Shown here: positions 1 through 8,070 of the stretch, piece by piece
Layout of the letters: each line of letters begins with the position of its first letter
How positions within the stretch are numbered: the stretch's first letter is position 1
NCBI GenBank assembly: GCA_900770685.1
Contig: CAAGLC010000021.1
Location: forward strand, 1-24,751
Direction: 5' to 3'
DNA: 24,751 bases
Origin: Clostridia bacterium
Lineage (GTDB): Bacteria; Bacillota; Clostridia; Christensenellales; Borkfalkiaceae
Translations under genes and position numbers: made by a program
The notes under the pieces: generated by a model
What the model was told of the DNA's origin: nothing
What the model saw: the letters and a program-made list of their open reading frames with translations, nothing else
The model's database searches: none

Positions 1-2
1 AT

Positions 3-584
3 AAGGAAATTAACAGTTATAAAGACCAAGCCGTCAAAAAAGGGCTTGCGAGCAGTTCAATTTACCTAAACAGACTCAGCGAAATGGAGAGTGAAAAAGC
101 CAGCGCAATACAAAAAAAGGATGACGAGATAGGTAAACAAATACAAAAACTAAACGGAGATAAAATCGACGTTCACGAATCGACCTTGTTTTTAGAAGAA
201 CAAATCGGCGAACTTTTGGAGTGTAAAATTTCGGCGAAAGTGATAGAACTCAAAAAAGAGCAAGAAAATCACAGGAACGAAGTGTTTAAGTACAATACGA
301 GTTTAGAAGAAAAGGAAATGAGAAGTAAGAACAGCAATCTTTCTGCTAACGCTAGTTTAACGCTTAAGTATTTAGAAATTCGTTCAAAGTCTTTCTCTAA
401 GGAAGATTTAGTAAACATAGGGTATTACGAACAAGTAATAAAATGCGTTTGCGCCTACTATAACACGATAACGGATAGAATCGTAGCTTATCAAAATCTT
501 CTTCACGAAGAAGGGCTTATGATATATTTAGAAGAATATTACAATCCCGTGTTAGAGCTTTATAGGGCGAGAGCAACGTCTTAA
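3..584 (+). CDS. Hypothetical coiled-coil protein, C-terminal part (5' end outside window)
   Basis: The reading frame is open from the left edge, so the visible 193 codons are the C-terminal part of a longer gene; the ATG at 84 is internal because in-frame codons continue upstream of it. The first ~115 visible residues are rich in Lys, Glu, Gln, Asn and Ser with few aromatics, which suggests a long alpha-helical coiled coil. The last ~75 residues contain several Tyr/Leu-rich helices and two cysteines. There is no signal peptide or membrane segment in the visible part. I do not recognise the family. In many Firmicutes rseP lies directly upstream of ispG, but this protein lacks the hydrophobic character of RseP. 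It ends in a strong hairpin terminator, so it is probably transcribed separately from ispG. Coding sense is well supported; function is unknown. Confidence 0.75.
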   Translation, partial: KEINSYKDQAVKKGLASSSIYLNRLSEMESEKASAIQKKDDEIGKQIQKLNGDKIDVHESTLFLEEQIGELLECKISAKVIELKKEQENHRNEVFKYNTSLEEKEMRSKNSNLSANASLTLKYLEIRSKSFSKEDLVNIGYYEQVIKCVCAYYNTITDRIVAYQNLLHEEGLMIYLEEYYNPVLELYRARATS

Positions 585-590
585 AAATAA

Positions 591-618
591 AAAATCACGG
601 GGAGTCCCCGTGATTTTT
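591..618 (+). terminator. Strong intrinsic terminator, probably bidirectional
   Basis: A perfect 12-bp stem (591-602 pairing with 606-617) with a 3-base loop and a GC-rich apex (CACGGGG/CCCCGTG). It is followed by a T run to 618 and preceded by an A run, so it could act on both strands. It begins 7 bases after the stop codon of the upstream gene and separates it from ispG. Confidence 0.9.
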
Positions 619-632
619 AGCGTTCATTAATC

Positions 633-661
633 TTTACAAAAGCAAAAAAGTGTGGTAAACT
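633..661 (+). promoter_or_regulatory. Sigma-A-type promoter with extended -10 for ispG
   Basis: TTTACA at 633-638, a 17-base spacer, and TAAACT at 656-661 preceded by TGG (extended -10). Transcription should start near 668. This places the GTG at 652 inside the promoter and supports the ATG at 685 as the ispG start. It lies directly after the terminator at 591-618. Confidence 0.7.
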
Positions 662-684
662 TTTTTTATAAACCGAGGTGTAAA

Positions 685-1722
685 ATGTCAAAAAAAGTTA
701 AAATCGGAAAACTTTATATCGGAGGCGGAGAAAAAATCGCAGTTCAGTCTATGTCAACTTTTAGACCGAGCGAAATTTCAAAATGCCGAGAAGAACTTAT
801 CGAGCTAGAAAACGCAGGTTGCGATATAATGAGATATTCCGTATTAGACGGGGAGGACGCTAAGAGTTTCAAAGCGTTAAAACGATATACGAAAATGCCC
901 TTGGTTGCAGATATTCATTTCGACTATAAACTTGCGCTAGGCGCAATAGACGGTGGAGCAGACAAAATCAGAATTAACCCCGGAAATATCGGTGGAGAAG
1001 ATAAGGTTATAGAAGTTGCCAACGCCATAAAATACAATTCAGTTGCAGTAAGAGTGGGCTCGAATACCGGAAGCGTAGAAAAAGAATTTTTACAAAAGTA
1101 TGGAAAGAACGAAATTTCCTTAGGCGAAAGCGCGTTAAGAAAGGTTTCGTTATTAGAAAAGCACGGAGTGGAAAATATCGTTATTTCCGTTAAAGCGTCT
1201 AACGTTCCGTTAATGGTGAAAGCGTACGAATATGTAGCCAAAAGAACGGACTATCCTTTGCATTTAGGAGTAACGGAAGCGGGAACTGAGTTTAACGGCA
1301 TAATAAAAAACTCAATAGGGATAGGAAGTCTTTTACTTAACGGAATAGGCGACACGATAAGAGTAAGTTTATCGGAAGAGCCGATAAAAGAAGTACTATC
1401 TGCTAACGCCATTTTAAGTTCGATAGGGCTTAAGAACGACGGAGTTGAAGTAATATCGTGCCCGACTTGCGGAAGATGCGAGTGGGATTGTATGGATTTT
1501 GCAAAAAAGGTAGTCGAATACGTCAAGGGAATAAAAAAACCGTTAAAAATAGCCGTTATGGGATGCGTGGTTAACGGACCGGGCGAGGCAAAAGACGCAG
1601 ATATCGGCATAGCGGGAGGAAAGGATTCCTGCGTTATTTTTAGAAACGGTCAAATAATAAAAAAAGTAGATAAAAAGGACGTTTTCGAATTTTTTAAGGA
1701 GATAGACCAATGTATACGGTAA
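685..1722 (+). CDS. ispG: 4-hydroxy-3-methylbut-2-enyl diphosphate synthase (flavodoxin), IspG/GcpE
   Basis: 345 aa. IspG is the [4Fe-4S] enzyme of the non-mevalonate (MEP) isoprenoid pathway. It reductively opens methylerythritol cyclodiphosphate to HMBPP in the cytoplasm. The N-terminal TIM barrel carries the family blocks VQSMST, VADIHFDY, KIRINPGNIGG and LGVTEAGTE. The C-terminal Fe-S domain has SCPTCGR and MGCVVNGPGEA. Cluster ligands are Cys259, Cys262, Cys294 and Glu301, with the same spacing as E. coli C270/C273/C305/E312. The ATG at 685 follows GAGGTG at 675-680. A longer in-frame version from GTG 652 adds 11 residues but starts inside the promoter and has no ribosome site. The 3' end overlaps the next gene by 13 bases, implying translational coupling, as in the Firmicute ispG-polC pair. 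Confidence 0.97.
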   Translation: MSKKVKIGKLYIGGGEKIAVQSMSTFRPSEISKCREELIELENAGCDIMRYSVLDGEDAKSFKALKRYTKMPLVADIHFDYKLALGAIDGGADKIRINPGNIGGEDKVIEVANAIKYNSVAVRVGSNTGSVEKEFLQKYGKNEISLGESALRKVSLLEKHGVENIVISVKASNVPLMVKAYEYVAKRTDYPLHLGVTEAGTEFNGIIKNSIGIGSLLLNGIGDTIRVSLSEEPIKEVLSANAILSSIGLKNDGVEVISCPTCGRCEWDCMDFAKKVVEYVKGIKKPLKIAVMGCVVNGPGEAKDADIGIAGGKDSCVIFRNGQIIKKVDKKDVFEFFKEIDQCIR

Positions 1723-3233
1723 AAAGCGGAGCGGAAATTCTTGCTGAGGTTAGGGCTATTGATTTAAAACTTAATAAAGCGCGATTAAATTCTATTGAAA
1801 TAGATAGAGAAAATCAAGAAATTACTTATAATTTTATAAGCGATAACTACGTTCCTGAAGAACTTTGTGAAAAGGTTCTCGCCGTTATGGAGAGCAACAC
1901 TATTTCCGCGTTCAAGAGTGTAAAAGTGGTCGTAAAGAAAATCGTTAGTAACGACGAGTTGATAAACAATACGATATATCAATACTTAAAGGATAATTTT
2001 CCGTCCATTTCAATATTTCTAAAACCGACCGACGTTATATCGACGGTGGTTGCCGATACCGTTAAATATACGCTTCGTTTAACTGAAGACGGCGTAACGT
2101 ACGTCAACAAAAACGGCACGATAAGAAAATTAAACGAATTTCTTAGCAAGAACTTTTGCTCTGACTTTGCGGGAAGTACCGTTGTAAAGGAAAACGAAGA
2201 AACGGTTAGTTTAATATCGGAGGAGGTTTACAACTCCGAACTAAAGAAAATCGAACATAGAACGATAAAAGTTGAAGACGTCGTAGTTATTGACGACGAA
2301 AATATGGGCGACGTAGCGTTATACGTAGAAGACGCAGTATCCGGTCAGGTAACCGTGTGCGGAGTAATAACCGAGATTTTCGAAAAGGAAACTAAAAACG
2401 GCAAACCTTTTTTCATAATAAGAATAGACGATACGACGGGAAAGACGGGGGGCGTATATTTTTCAAAGAAAAGCACGCTGTCTAAAATAAGAGATTTAAA
2501 AGAAGGGGACGCGATAATTGCAAGGGGCTCTATCGGAGATTACAACGGCAAGAGTTCTCTAACCTTTGATAAGATAAACAGATGCACTTTCCCTAAGAAC
2601 TTTGTAAAAAAGGAAAAGTATAAAAACAAAGCGCCAAGAGAATATAAAACGGTATTTCCAGAACCGGCAACGATAGTAAAGGCAAGTAGCGTGTTTGACG
2701 ATAACGTTTTGCCGGAAGAACTAAAAAGCAACGTTTACGTGGTGTTCGACCTAGAAACTACGGGGCTTGATTTAATGAATAACGGAATAACCGAGATAGG
2801 CGCTGTAAAAATTATAAACGGAGAAATAAAAGAGCATTTCACCACGCTAGTAAAACCCGATTATTTCATATCTGAAAAGATAACCGAACTAACGGGAATA
2901 ACAGAAGAGATGGTTAAAGATAGTCCTAAAATAAGCTCTGTTATACCGGATTTTATGAAATTTATCGAAAACGCCGTTTTGGTTGCGCATAACGCCGAGT
3001 TTGACGTTAAGTTTATAAAGCGTTTCGCAGGGGTGGAAGAATACGAAATAAACAATAAGGTTTTAGACACTATGGACTTAGCGAGAAAGTATTTACCGCA
3101 ACTTCGCAAAAACGATTTGGCGACCATTGCAGAGTACTTTGGAATAATATTCCATCATCATAGAGCGTTGTCTGACGCGTACGCAACGGCAGAGGCGTTT
3201 ATAGAACTGATGAAAATTAAAGCAAGAAGTTAA
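1710..3233 (+). CDS. PolC-derived protein: PolC N-terminal region, OB fold and DEDDh 3'-5' exonuclease, no PHP or polymerase domain
   Basis: 507 aa, at the position where Firmicutes carry polC (usually about 1,400 aa). Residues ~1-205 resemble the PolC N-terminal region. Residues ~210-295 form an OB-type domain with the PolC-like run VTVCGVITEIFEKETKNGKP followed by a region ending near Phe294. A ~45-residue linker leads straight into a DEDDh exonuclease (343-505). Its catalytic set is intact: Asp347 and Glu349 in FDLETTG, Asp432 in HNAEFD, His484 and Asp489 in HHRALSDA. In ordinary PolC the exonuclease is inserted within a PHP domain and followed by palm, fingers and other polymerase domains. 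Here PHP sequence is missing on both sides and the gene stops right after the exonuclease. The bases after the stop are a promoter and leader, so this is not a frameshifted polC. AAGGAG (1696-1701) sits 8 bases before the ATG. It may be an accessory or proofreading exonuclease; the role is inferred. Confidence 0.85.
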   Translation: MYTVKSGAEILAEVRAIDLKLNKARLNSIEIDRENQEITYNFISDNYVPEELCEKVLAVMESNTISAFKSVKVVVKKIVSNDELINNTIYQYLKDNFPSISIFLKPTDVISTVVADTVKYTLRLTEDGVTYVNKNGTIRKLNEFLSKNFCSDFAGSTVVKENEETVSLISEEVYNSELKKIEHRTIKVEDVVVIDDENMGDVALYVEDAVSGQVTVCGVITEIFEKETKNGKPFFIIRIDDTTGKTGGVYFSKKSTLSKIRDLKEGDAIIARGSIGDYNGKSSLTFDKINRCTFPKNFVKKEKYKNKAPREYKTVFPEPATIVKASSVFDDNVLPEELKSNVYVVFDLETTGLDLMNNGITEIGAVKIINGEIKEHFTTLVKPDYFISEKITELTGITEEMVKDSPKISSVIPDFMKFIENAVLVAHNAEFDVKFIKRFAGVEEYEINNKVLDTMDLARKYLPQLRKNDLATIAEYFGIIFHHHRALSDAYATAEAFIELMKIKARS

Positions 3234-3250
3234 AAAAATTAGAAAAACAC

Positions 3251-3279
3251 TTGCAAAAAACAAAAAAAGGTGTTATTAT
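3251..3279 (+). promoter_or_regulatory. Promoter for the rimP-nusA-infB operon
   Basis: TTGCAA at 3251-3256, a 17-base spacer, and TATTAT at 3274-3279 preceded by TGT (extended -10). A perfect TATAAT overlaps at 3277-3282 but would need a 20-base spacer. Predicted RNA start is near 3286, giving a leader of about 67 bases that contains the hairpin at 3307-3332. The upstream gene has no terminator, so read-through from ispG is also likely. Confidence 0.65.
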
Positions 3280-3306
3280 AATTATGCTATCGAAAAAGGC
3301 TTGACT

Positions 3307-3339
3307 TATGAGAACGGAACTCCGTTCTCATATTTTGTT
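3307..3339 (+). terminator. Leader hairpin ahead of rimP, candidate NusA-responsive attenuator
   Basis: A perfect 11-bp stem (3307-3317 with 3322-3332) and a 4-base loop, followed by TTTTGTT. It lies in the 5' leader between the promoter and the rimP start. The U tract is short and interrupted, typical of terminators that depend on NusA. In Bacillus subtilis the corresponding rimP(ylxS)-nusA operon leader has a terminator through which NusA limits its own synthesis. The same logic here is inferred from position and shape. Confidence 0.65.
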
Positions 3340-3352
3340 ATAAGAGGTAAAA

Positions 3353-3817
3353 ATGAAGGTAAAAACCAACGAAGAAATTTTAGAATTTTGCAATAATATA
3401 GCAAAAACGGTGGGAGTAACGGTAAAGGAAGTGGAGTTTAAGCAAGGCAAAAACCCCTCGTTAACTTTATACATAGACAAAGACGGCGGAGTAGATTTAG
3501 ACACTTGCGAACTTTTCCATAACGCAATAAATGAACCGCTTGACGAGTTAGACCCAACCTACGGTATGCCGTACACGTTAAACGTTTCCAGTTTAGGAAT
3601 AGATAGACCGTTTAAGACAGAAGAAGATTTTTTGTCGCACGTAGGTCAAAGGGTAGAAGTAAAACTCGTTACGGCAATAAAAGGCAAAAAGTTTTACGAC
3701 GGTGAACTTTTATCTTACAACGGACAATGTATCGTAATAAAAGTTGACGCAAAAAACGTCCTTTCTATCGATATGAAAAATATAGTCAAAGTAAACGAAT
3801 ATATTGACTTTGTATAA
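3353..3817 (+). CDS. rimP: Ribosome maturation factor RimP
   Basis: 154 aa, the usual length. RimP binds the pre-30S subunit and helps early assembly around ribosomal protein S12. The N-terminal alpha/beta domain includes VDLDTCELFHNAINEPLDEL and ends at the signature region SSLGIDRPF, the equivalent of the family's PGLDRPL. The C-terminal half (~95-154) is an Sm-like beta barrel that starts at GQRVEVKL. ATG at 3353 follows AGAGG at 3343-3347. It is the first gene of the rimP-nusA-rnpM-ylxQ-infB-rbfA block, whose order is conserved in Firmicutes. Expression probably depends on the promoter and hairpin just upstream plus read-through from ispG. Confidence 0.93.
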   Translation: MKVKTNEEILEFCNNIAKTVGVTVKEVEFKQGKNPSLTLYIDKDGGVDLDTCELFHNAINEPLDELDPTYGMPYTLNVSSLGIDRPFKTEEDFLSHVGQRVEVKLVTAIKGKKFYDGELLSYNGQCIVIKVDAKNVLSIDMKNIVKVNEYIDFV

Positions 3818-3858
3818 AAACGTAAAAAATAACAGAGATAAAATTTAAGGAGAAAAAA

Positions 3859-4944
3859 ATGATTAATCAAGATTTCTTTATGGCACTAGATGTGTTAGAC
3901 AGAGAAAAAGGTATTTCCGAACAGGAATTTATTTCGGCTTTAGAAGAAGCAATGGTAATTGCGAACAAAAAAATGACCGGAATTGCAAGCGACGTTAAGA
4001 TTAAACTTAACCACGATAAAAAATCTATAAATATTTATAGCGTTAGAACTATCGTGGAGGAAGTTAGTGACGCAGATAAGGAAATCAGTTTAGAAGAAGC
4101 GCAAGCCGTAAAGAAATCCTACAAAGTGGGCGACGAGTTTGCCGTAGAAATCAAATCCAAAGATTTTGGAAGAATCGCGGCTCAAACTGCAAAGCAAGTA
4201 TTAACGCAAAAACTTCGTGAAATCGAAAGGGATAACACCGTAAGCGAGTTTGAAGATAAAGAAGGAGAACTAATGGCTTGTACGGTTAGAAGAATTGAAG
4301 GCGGAAACGTTTACGTGGAAATCGGTGGTCAAATCGAAGGCGTAATGATGCCTAGAGATCAAGTTCCGGGCGAAAGTTATCAATTAAACCAAAAACTTAA
4401 CGTTTACGTAAAAAGGGTTAGAAACACTGGAAAGAACGCACAAATTATGGTATCTCGTACTTCTTCAGGCTTAGTAAAACGTTTGTTTGAAAACGAAGTT
4501 CCCGAAATTAAGCACGGAGTAGTATTAATCAAGAGTATTGCAAGAGAAGCGGGACAAAGAACTAAAATTGCAATTCATAGCGAAGATCCTATGGTTGATG
4601 CAATCGGAGCGTGCGTAGGTAACAAAGGCGCGAGAGTTAACGCTATAGTAGAAGAACTCGGTGGAGAAAAAATAGACATCATACAATGGAGCGAAAATCC
4701 GTTGGAGTACATTTCAAGAGCGTTGTCGCCTGCAAGAGTATTAAAAGTTATACAAACGGGCGACGATAGCGCAATAGTAATCGTACCAGACGATAAATTG
4801 TCTTTAGCAATCGGTAGAAGCGGACAAAACGCAAGGCTTGCCGTAAGATTAACCGATTGGAAGATAGACGTAAAGAGTCAAAGCAAGGCGAGAGAAGAAC
4901 TTGGTGAAGAAGTTATAGAAGATATTCCTAGCGAACAAGAATAA
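3859..4944 (+). CDS. nusA: Transcription termination/antitermination factor NusA
   Basis: 361 aa, matching the short Firmicute form that lacks the C-terminal acidic repeats of E. coli NusA. It binds RNA polymerase and nascent RNA, and modulates pausing and intrinsic termination. Order: N-terminal polymerase-binding domain (~1-125), S1 domain (~130-200, around EGELMACTVRRIEGGNVYVE), then two KH domains. The first has GACVGNKGARV (~250-262) and the second AIGRSGQNARLA (~315-326). AAGGAG is placed well upstream of ATG 3859. The gene follows rimP by 41 bases with no terminator and is probably autoregulated through the rimP leader hairpin. Confidence 0.96.
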   Translation: MINQDFFMALDVLDREKGISEQEFISALEEAMVIANKKMTGIASDVKIKLNHDKKSINIYSVRTIVEEVSDADKEISLEEAQAVKKSYKVGDEFAVEIKSKDFGRIAAQTAKQVLTQKLREIERDNTVSEFEDKEGELMACTVRRIEGGNVYVEIGGQIEGVMMPRDQVPGESYQLNQKLNVYVKRVRNTGKNAQIMVSRTSSGLVKRLFENEVPEIKHGVVLIKSIAREAGQRTKIAIHSEDPMVDAIGACVGNKGARVNAIVEELGGEKIDIIQWSENPLEYISRALSPARVLKVIQTGDDSAIVIVPDDKLSLAIGRSGQNARLAVRLTDWKIDVKSQSKAREELGEEVIEDIPSEQE

Positions 4945-4963
4945 TCGATAAACGGGAGAACGT

Positions 4964-5230
4964 ATGGAAAGAAAAATTCCTATGCGCACGTGTATAGCGT
5001 GTAAAAAATCAGCACCAAAAAAGGAATTATACCGTATAGTAAAAAACGGCGAAGAGATATTTCTTGATAAGACGGGCAAGGCAAACGGAAGAGGAGCGTA
5101 CGTCTGCGCAGACGCAGAGTGTTTTAACAAACTTAAAAAAGGCAAACTCTTAAATAAGGCCTTTTCCTGTCCGGTGGAAGAAAGTGTTTACGATAAACTT
5201 TTGGAGGAACTACTTGGAGAACAAAACTAA
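4964..5230 (+). CDS. rnpM: RNase P modulator RnpM (YlxR, DUF448)
   Basis: 88 aa. YlxR proteins are small basic RNA-binding proteins; B. subtilis YlxR was identified as a protein that binds RNase P RNA and modulates the enzyme, hence RnpM. The family signature is complete: MRTCIACKK at residues 7-15 (Cys10 and Cys13), then GRGAY at 42-46 with Cys48 and Cys53. The gene starts 19 bases after nusA and its 3' end overlaps the probable ylxQ start. The position between nusA and ylxQ is the canonical one. Confidence 0.92.
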   Translation: MERKIPMRTCIACKKSAPKKELYRIVKNGEEIFLDKTGKANGRGAYVCADAECFNKLKKGKLLNKAFSCPVEESVYDKLLEELLGEQN

Positions 5231-5537
5231 GGCGGAAACCTACGTAGGTTTTGCAATTAGAAAAGGGAGTTATAAGATAGGCGTAAACGCTATAAACACG
5301 CTAAAGCGAGCAAAACTTCTAATAGTTTGCAGAACGGCAGGGAACGACACCGCAAGACAAGCAAAAAAATTAGCGAAAAGATTTAATTGTAGGTTACTTC
5401 AAACGGTAAAAACCGATTTAAGTCAAATCGTATACAGGGAAAAAGCAAAATTATTAGCGATTACCGACGAGCCGTTGGCGTTAGCAGTAATAAACGGCAA
5501 TGATGATGAGTTTATTGAAGAGGGTTTAGGAGAATAA
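5214..5537 (+). CDS. ylxQ: L7Ae-family ribosomal protein YlxQ
   Basis: 107 aa from the TTG at 5214. The TTG has GGAGG at 5203-5207 with a 6-base gap, whereas the in-frame ATG at 5184 lies deep in rnpM and would add ten unrelated residues. The protein is a small basic L7Ae/L30e/Gadd45-fold protein expected to bind K-turn RNA. YVGFAIRKGSYKIGVNAI and KAKLLAITDEPLALAV match the family pattern (glycine-rich start, central basic helix, late hydrophobic strand). It overlaps rnpM by 17 bases and sits one base before infB, so the three are translationally linked. Its exact role on the ribosome is not established. Confidence 0.85.
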   Translation: MENKTKAETYVGFAIRKGSYKIGVNAINTLKRAKLLIVCRTAGNDTARQAKKLAKRFNCRLLQTVKTDLSQIVYREKAKLLAITDEPLALAVINGNDDEFIEEGLGE

Positions 5538-5538
5538 A

Positions 5539-8070
5539 ATGGCAGAAAACAAAGTAGAACAGAAAATTCACGTTGACAATATAAAAAAATTGAGCGAACT
5601 TCTTTCTAACGGATCTATGAAGCAATTCATTTCCGATTTAATGAACGAAGAGTCTAATACTAGAAAGTTTAGACTTGAAGTTGAAAAAAAGGCAAAGGAT
5701 TTAGAAGATAAAGCCAAGTTGGAAAAAATCGAGCCCGTAGAAATTAAAGAAGAGGCAAAAGAAAAGAGCGAGGTTAAAGTAGAAGAGGCTAAGCCTGTTC
5801 CTGCGAAAGAAGAACCTAAAGAAGAAAAAGCAAAAGAACCTCAACCGAAAGTTGAAACGGTTGAAGAAGTAAAACCCGTTCAAAAACCAAGACCTTCGTT
5901 TATCGTAAGAAGAAGCGAACCGGTAATAAACGAAGATAAAAACAAGAAAAAACCGGAAGAAAGGCCGAGAACGGATAGAAGAGAAGGCGGAAAATTTGAT
6001 AGAAACCAAAGCCGTCCGAATTCGTTTAATAAAGATTCACGTCCTGAATATAGGGGACAAAATCAACAAAAGAAGCAACAACCTGCCTTCGTTGCTCCTG
6101 CAATCATCATTAACGAAAACAATAAGAAGAACACGCAAAAGAAAAAGCAAAACAACGAAAAGTTCTATGAAGATAGACACGTAGTTAACAAACGCTCGTT
6201 AATTAGAAATAGCGTGGACGTTGACGATTTTGACGAGAATAAGACGGGGTATAGGAAGTTCCGTCCCGTCAAGAAGAATAAAGAGCAACAAGTAGTTAAC
6301 GTAATAAAAATTGAAAAAGCGGTTATAAATAGCGAAATTATTCCACTTAAGGTATTAAGTGAAAAAATCGGTATAACGGCGGCGGAAATTACTAAGCGTT
6401 TATTCAAAGAAGGCATAATGAAAACTATAAACGATTCGATAGATTTCGATACCGCAGCGTTTATAGCAGACGATATAGGCGTAGAATTAGAACTCAAACT
6501 CGATAAGACCGCAGAAGACGTTCTTAGCGAAGGGTTCGACCAAACCGAAGACAGAGAAGAAGACTTAGTTCGTCGTCCTCCGGTAGTAACGGTAATGGGA
6601 CATGTAGACCACGGCAAAACTTCAATTTTAGATAGAATTAGAAAGACCAACGTAACGGCAGGAGAAGCGGGTGGAATAACCCAGCATATCGGCGCATATC
6701 AAGTAACGGTTGACGGACAGGCGATAACCTTCTTAGATACGCCGGGACACGCAGCCTTTACGGCGATGAGAGCGAGAGGAGCGCAAGCGACGGATATTGC
6801 AATATTGGTAGTTGCAGGTGACGACGGAATAATGCCACAAACGGTAGAGGCAATTAATCACGCCAAGGCGGCGGACGTTCCTATTATAGTTGCAGTTAAC
6901 AAAATGGATAAACCGGAAGCAAATATCGATAGGGTAAAAACAGGCTTAACCGAAAACGGACTTTTACCTGAAGAATGGGGTGGCGACGCTATCGTATGTC
7001 CGGTATCGGCAAAGACGGGCGCAGGGTTTGAAGAACTTTTAAGTAGCGTAAACCTTCTTGCAGAAATCAAGGATTTGAAAGCAAATCCCAATAGAAAGGC
7101 AAAAGGCGTAGTAATAGAAGCAAAACTTGACCAAAGCAAAGGACCTATCGCAACGATTTTGGTACAAAACGGAACGCTTAAGATTTCCGATAGCGTAATA
7201 GTAGGAACGGTTACCGGTAAAATAAGAGCAATGGTTGACGACAAGGGAAGGAAAGTTACTTCTGCAGGACCATCTACTCCCGTTTCGATTATGGGGCTAG
7301 AGGAAGTTCCCGAAGCAGGCGACGTCTTGTTTGCAGGTGAAGAAGAAAAACTTATCAAGATGGTTGCCGAAGAGAGAAGAAACAAAGAAAGAGAAAATAT
7401 GATAAAATCTTCTCAAAAGGTTTCCTTGGACGACGTGTTTAGTAAGATAGCCGAAGGCGAAATGAAAGTCTTAAATATGATAGTTAAGGCAGACGTTCAA
7501 GGCTCGGTTGAAGCAGTTAAGCAGTCAATGGAAAAACTTTCCAACGCAGAAGTTAGGGTAAACGTAATTCACGCCGCTGCAGGAGCAATCAAGGAATCGG
7601 ATATAATGCTCGCAGAGTCGTCTAACGCAATAATCATAGGCTTTAACGTTCGTCCGGACACGAACGCAAAACAAATTGCTGAAAGAAGTGGAATAGATAT
7701 TAAACTTTATAGGGTAATTTACGAAGCGATAGAGGACGTTCAAAAGGCTCTTAAAGGTATGCTTGCTCCTAAGTTTAACGAAATTTACTTAGGAAAAGCC
7801 GAAGTTAGAGAAGTATTTAAGATTTCCGGAGTAGGACAGGTTGCAGGTTCGTACGTAGTAGAAGGAAAAATCGCAAGGAATAGTAAACTACGTATTTACC
7901 GTGACGACGTTATGATTTGTGAAGGAAACGTATTACAACTCAAGAGATTTAAGGACGACGTTAAGGAAGTAAATCAAGGCTTTGAGTGTGGTATTTCTAT
8001 CGAGAAATTTAACGATATTAAGGTTGGCGACTTTATTGAAAGTTACCAAGTAGAAGAGAGTAAGGAATAA
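5539..8070 (+). CDS. infB: Translation initiation factor IF-2
   Basis: 843 aa. IF-2 is the GTPase that brings fMet-tRNA to the 30S P site and promotes subunit joining. Residues ~45-255 are a low-complexity Lys/Glu/Arg/Asn-rich linker, and an IF2_N-type domain (~260-315) contains IPLKVLSEKIGITAAEITKR. The G domain has G1 GHVDHGKT (354-361), G3 DTPGH (400-404) and G4 NKMD (454-457). Beta-barrel domain II, domain III and the C-terminal fMet-tRNA-binding barrel follow, ending near VGDFIESYQVEE. The first ~40 residues do not look like a second IF2_N copy. AGGAGA lies just ahead of ATG 5539. Its last stop base is also the first base of rbfA. Confidence 0.98.
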   Translation: MAENKVEQKIHVDNIKKLSELLSNGSMKQFISDLMNEESNTRKFRLEVEKKAKDLEDKAKLEKIEPVEIKEEAKEKSEVKVEEAKPVPAKEEPKEEKAKEPQPKVETVEEVKPVQKPRPSFIVRRSEPVINEDKNKKKPEERPRTDRREGGKFDRNQSRPNSFNKDSRPEYRGQNQQKKQQPAFVAPAIIINENNKKNTQKKKQNNEKFYEDRHVVNKRSLIRNSVDVDDFDENKTGYRKFRPVKKNKEQQVVNVIKIEKAVINSEIIPLKVLSEKIGITAAEITKRLFKEGIMKTINDSIDFDTAAFIADDIGVELELKLDKTAEDVLSEGFDQTEDREEDLVRRPPVVTVMGHVDHGKTSILDRIRKTNVTAGEAGGITQHIGAYQVTVDGQAITFLDTPGHAAFTAMRARGAQATDIAILVVAGDDGIMPQTVEAINHAKAADVPIIVAVNKMDKPEANIDRVKTGLTENGLLPEEWGGDAIVCPVSAKTGAGFEELLSSVNLLAEIKDLKANPNRKAKGVVIEAKLDQSKGPIATILVQNGTLKISDSVIVGTVTGKIRAMVDDKGRKVTSAGPSTPVSIMGLEEVPEAGDVLFAGEEEKLIKMVAEERRNKERENMIKSSQKVSLDDVFSKIAEGEMKVLNMIVKADVQGSVEAVKQSMEKLSNAEVRVNVIHAAAGAIKESDIMLAESSNAIIIGFNVRPDTNAKQIAERSGIDIKLYRVIYEAIEDVQKALKGMLAPKFNEIYLGKAEVREVFKISGVGQVAGSYVVEGKIARNSKLRIYRDDVMICEGNVLQLKRFKDDVKEVNQGFECGISIEKFNDIKVGDFIESYQVEESKE

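Noticed and set aside
652..684. GTG start 33 bases upstream for ispG
   Set aside because: It lies inside the promoter -10 region and has no ribosome site; ATG 685 has GAGGTG before it and matches the family's N terminus.
3234..3352. Possible frameshifted continuation of polC after the stop at 3233
   Set aside because: The stretch contains a promoter, an 11-bp hairpin and the rimP ribosome site. I see no PHP or polymerase sequence in any frame, and rimP follows directly.
5701..6184. Reading frames on both strands over the infB linker region
   Set aside because: They arise from the Lys/Glu-rich low-complexity codons of IF-2 and show no protein-like composition.
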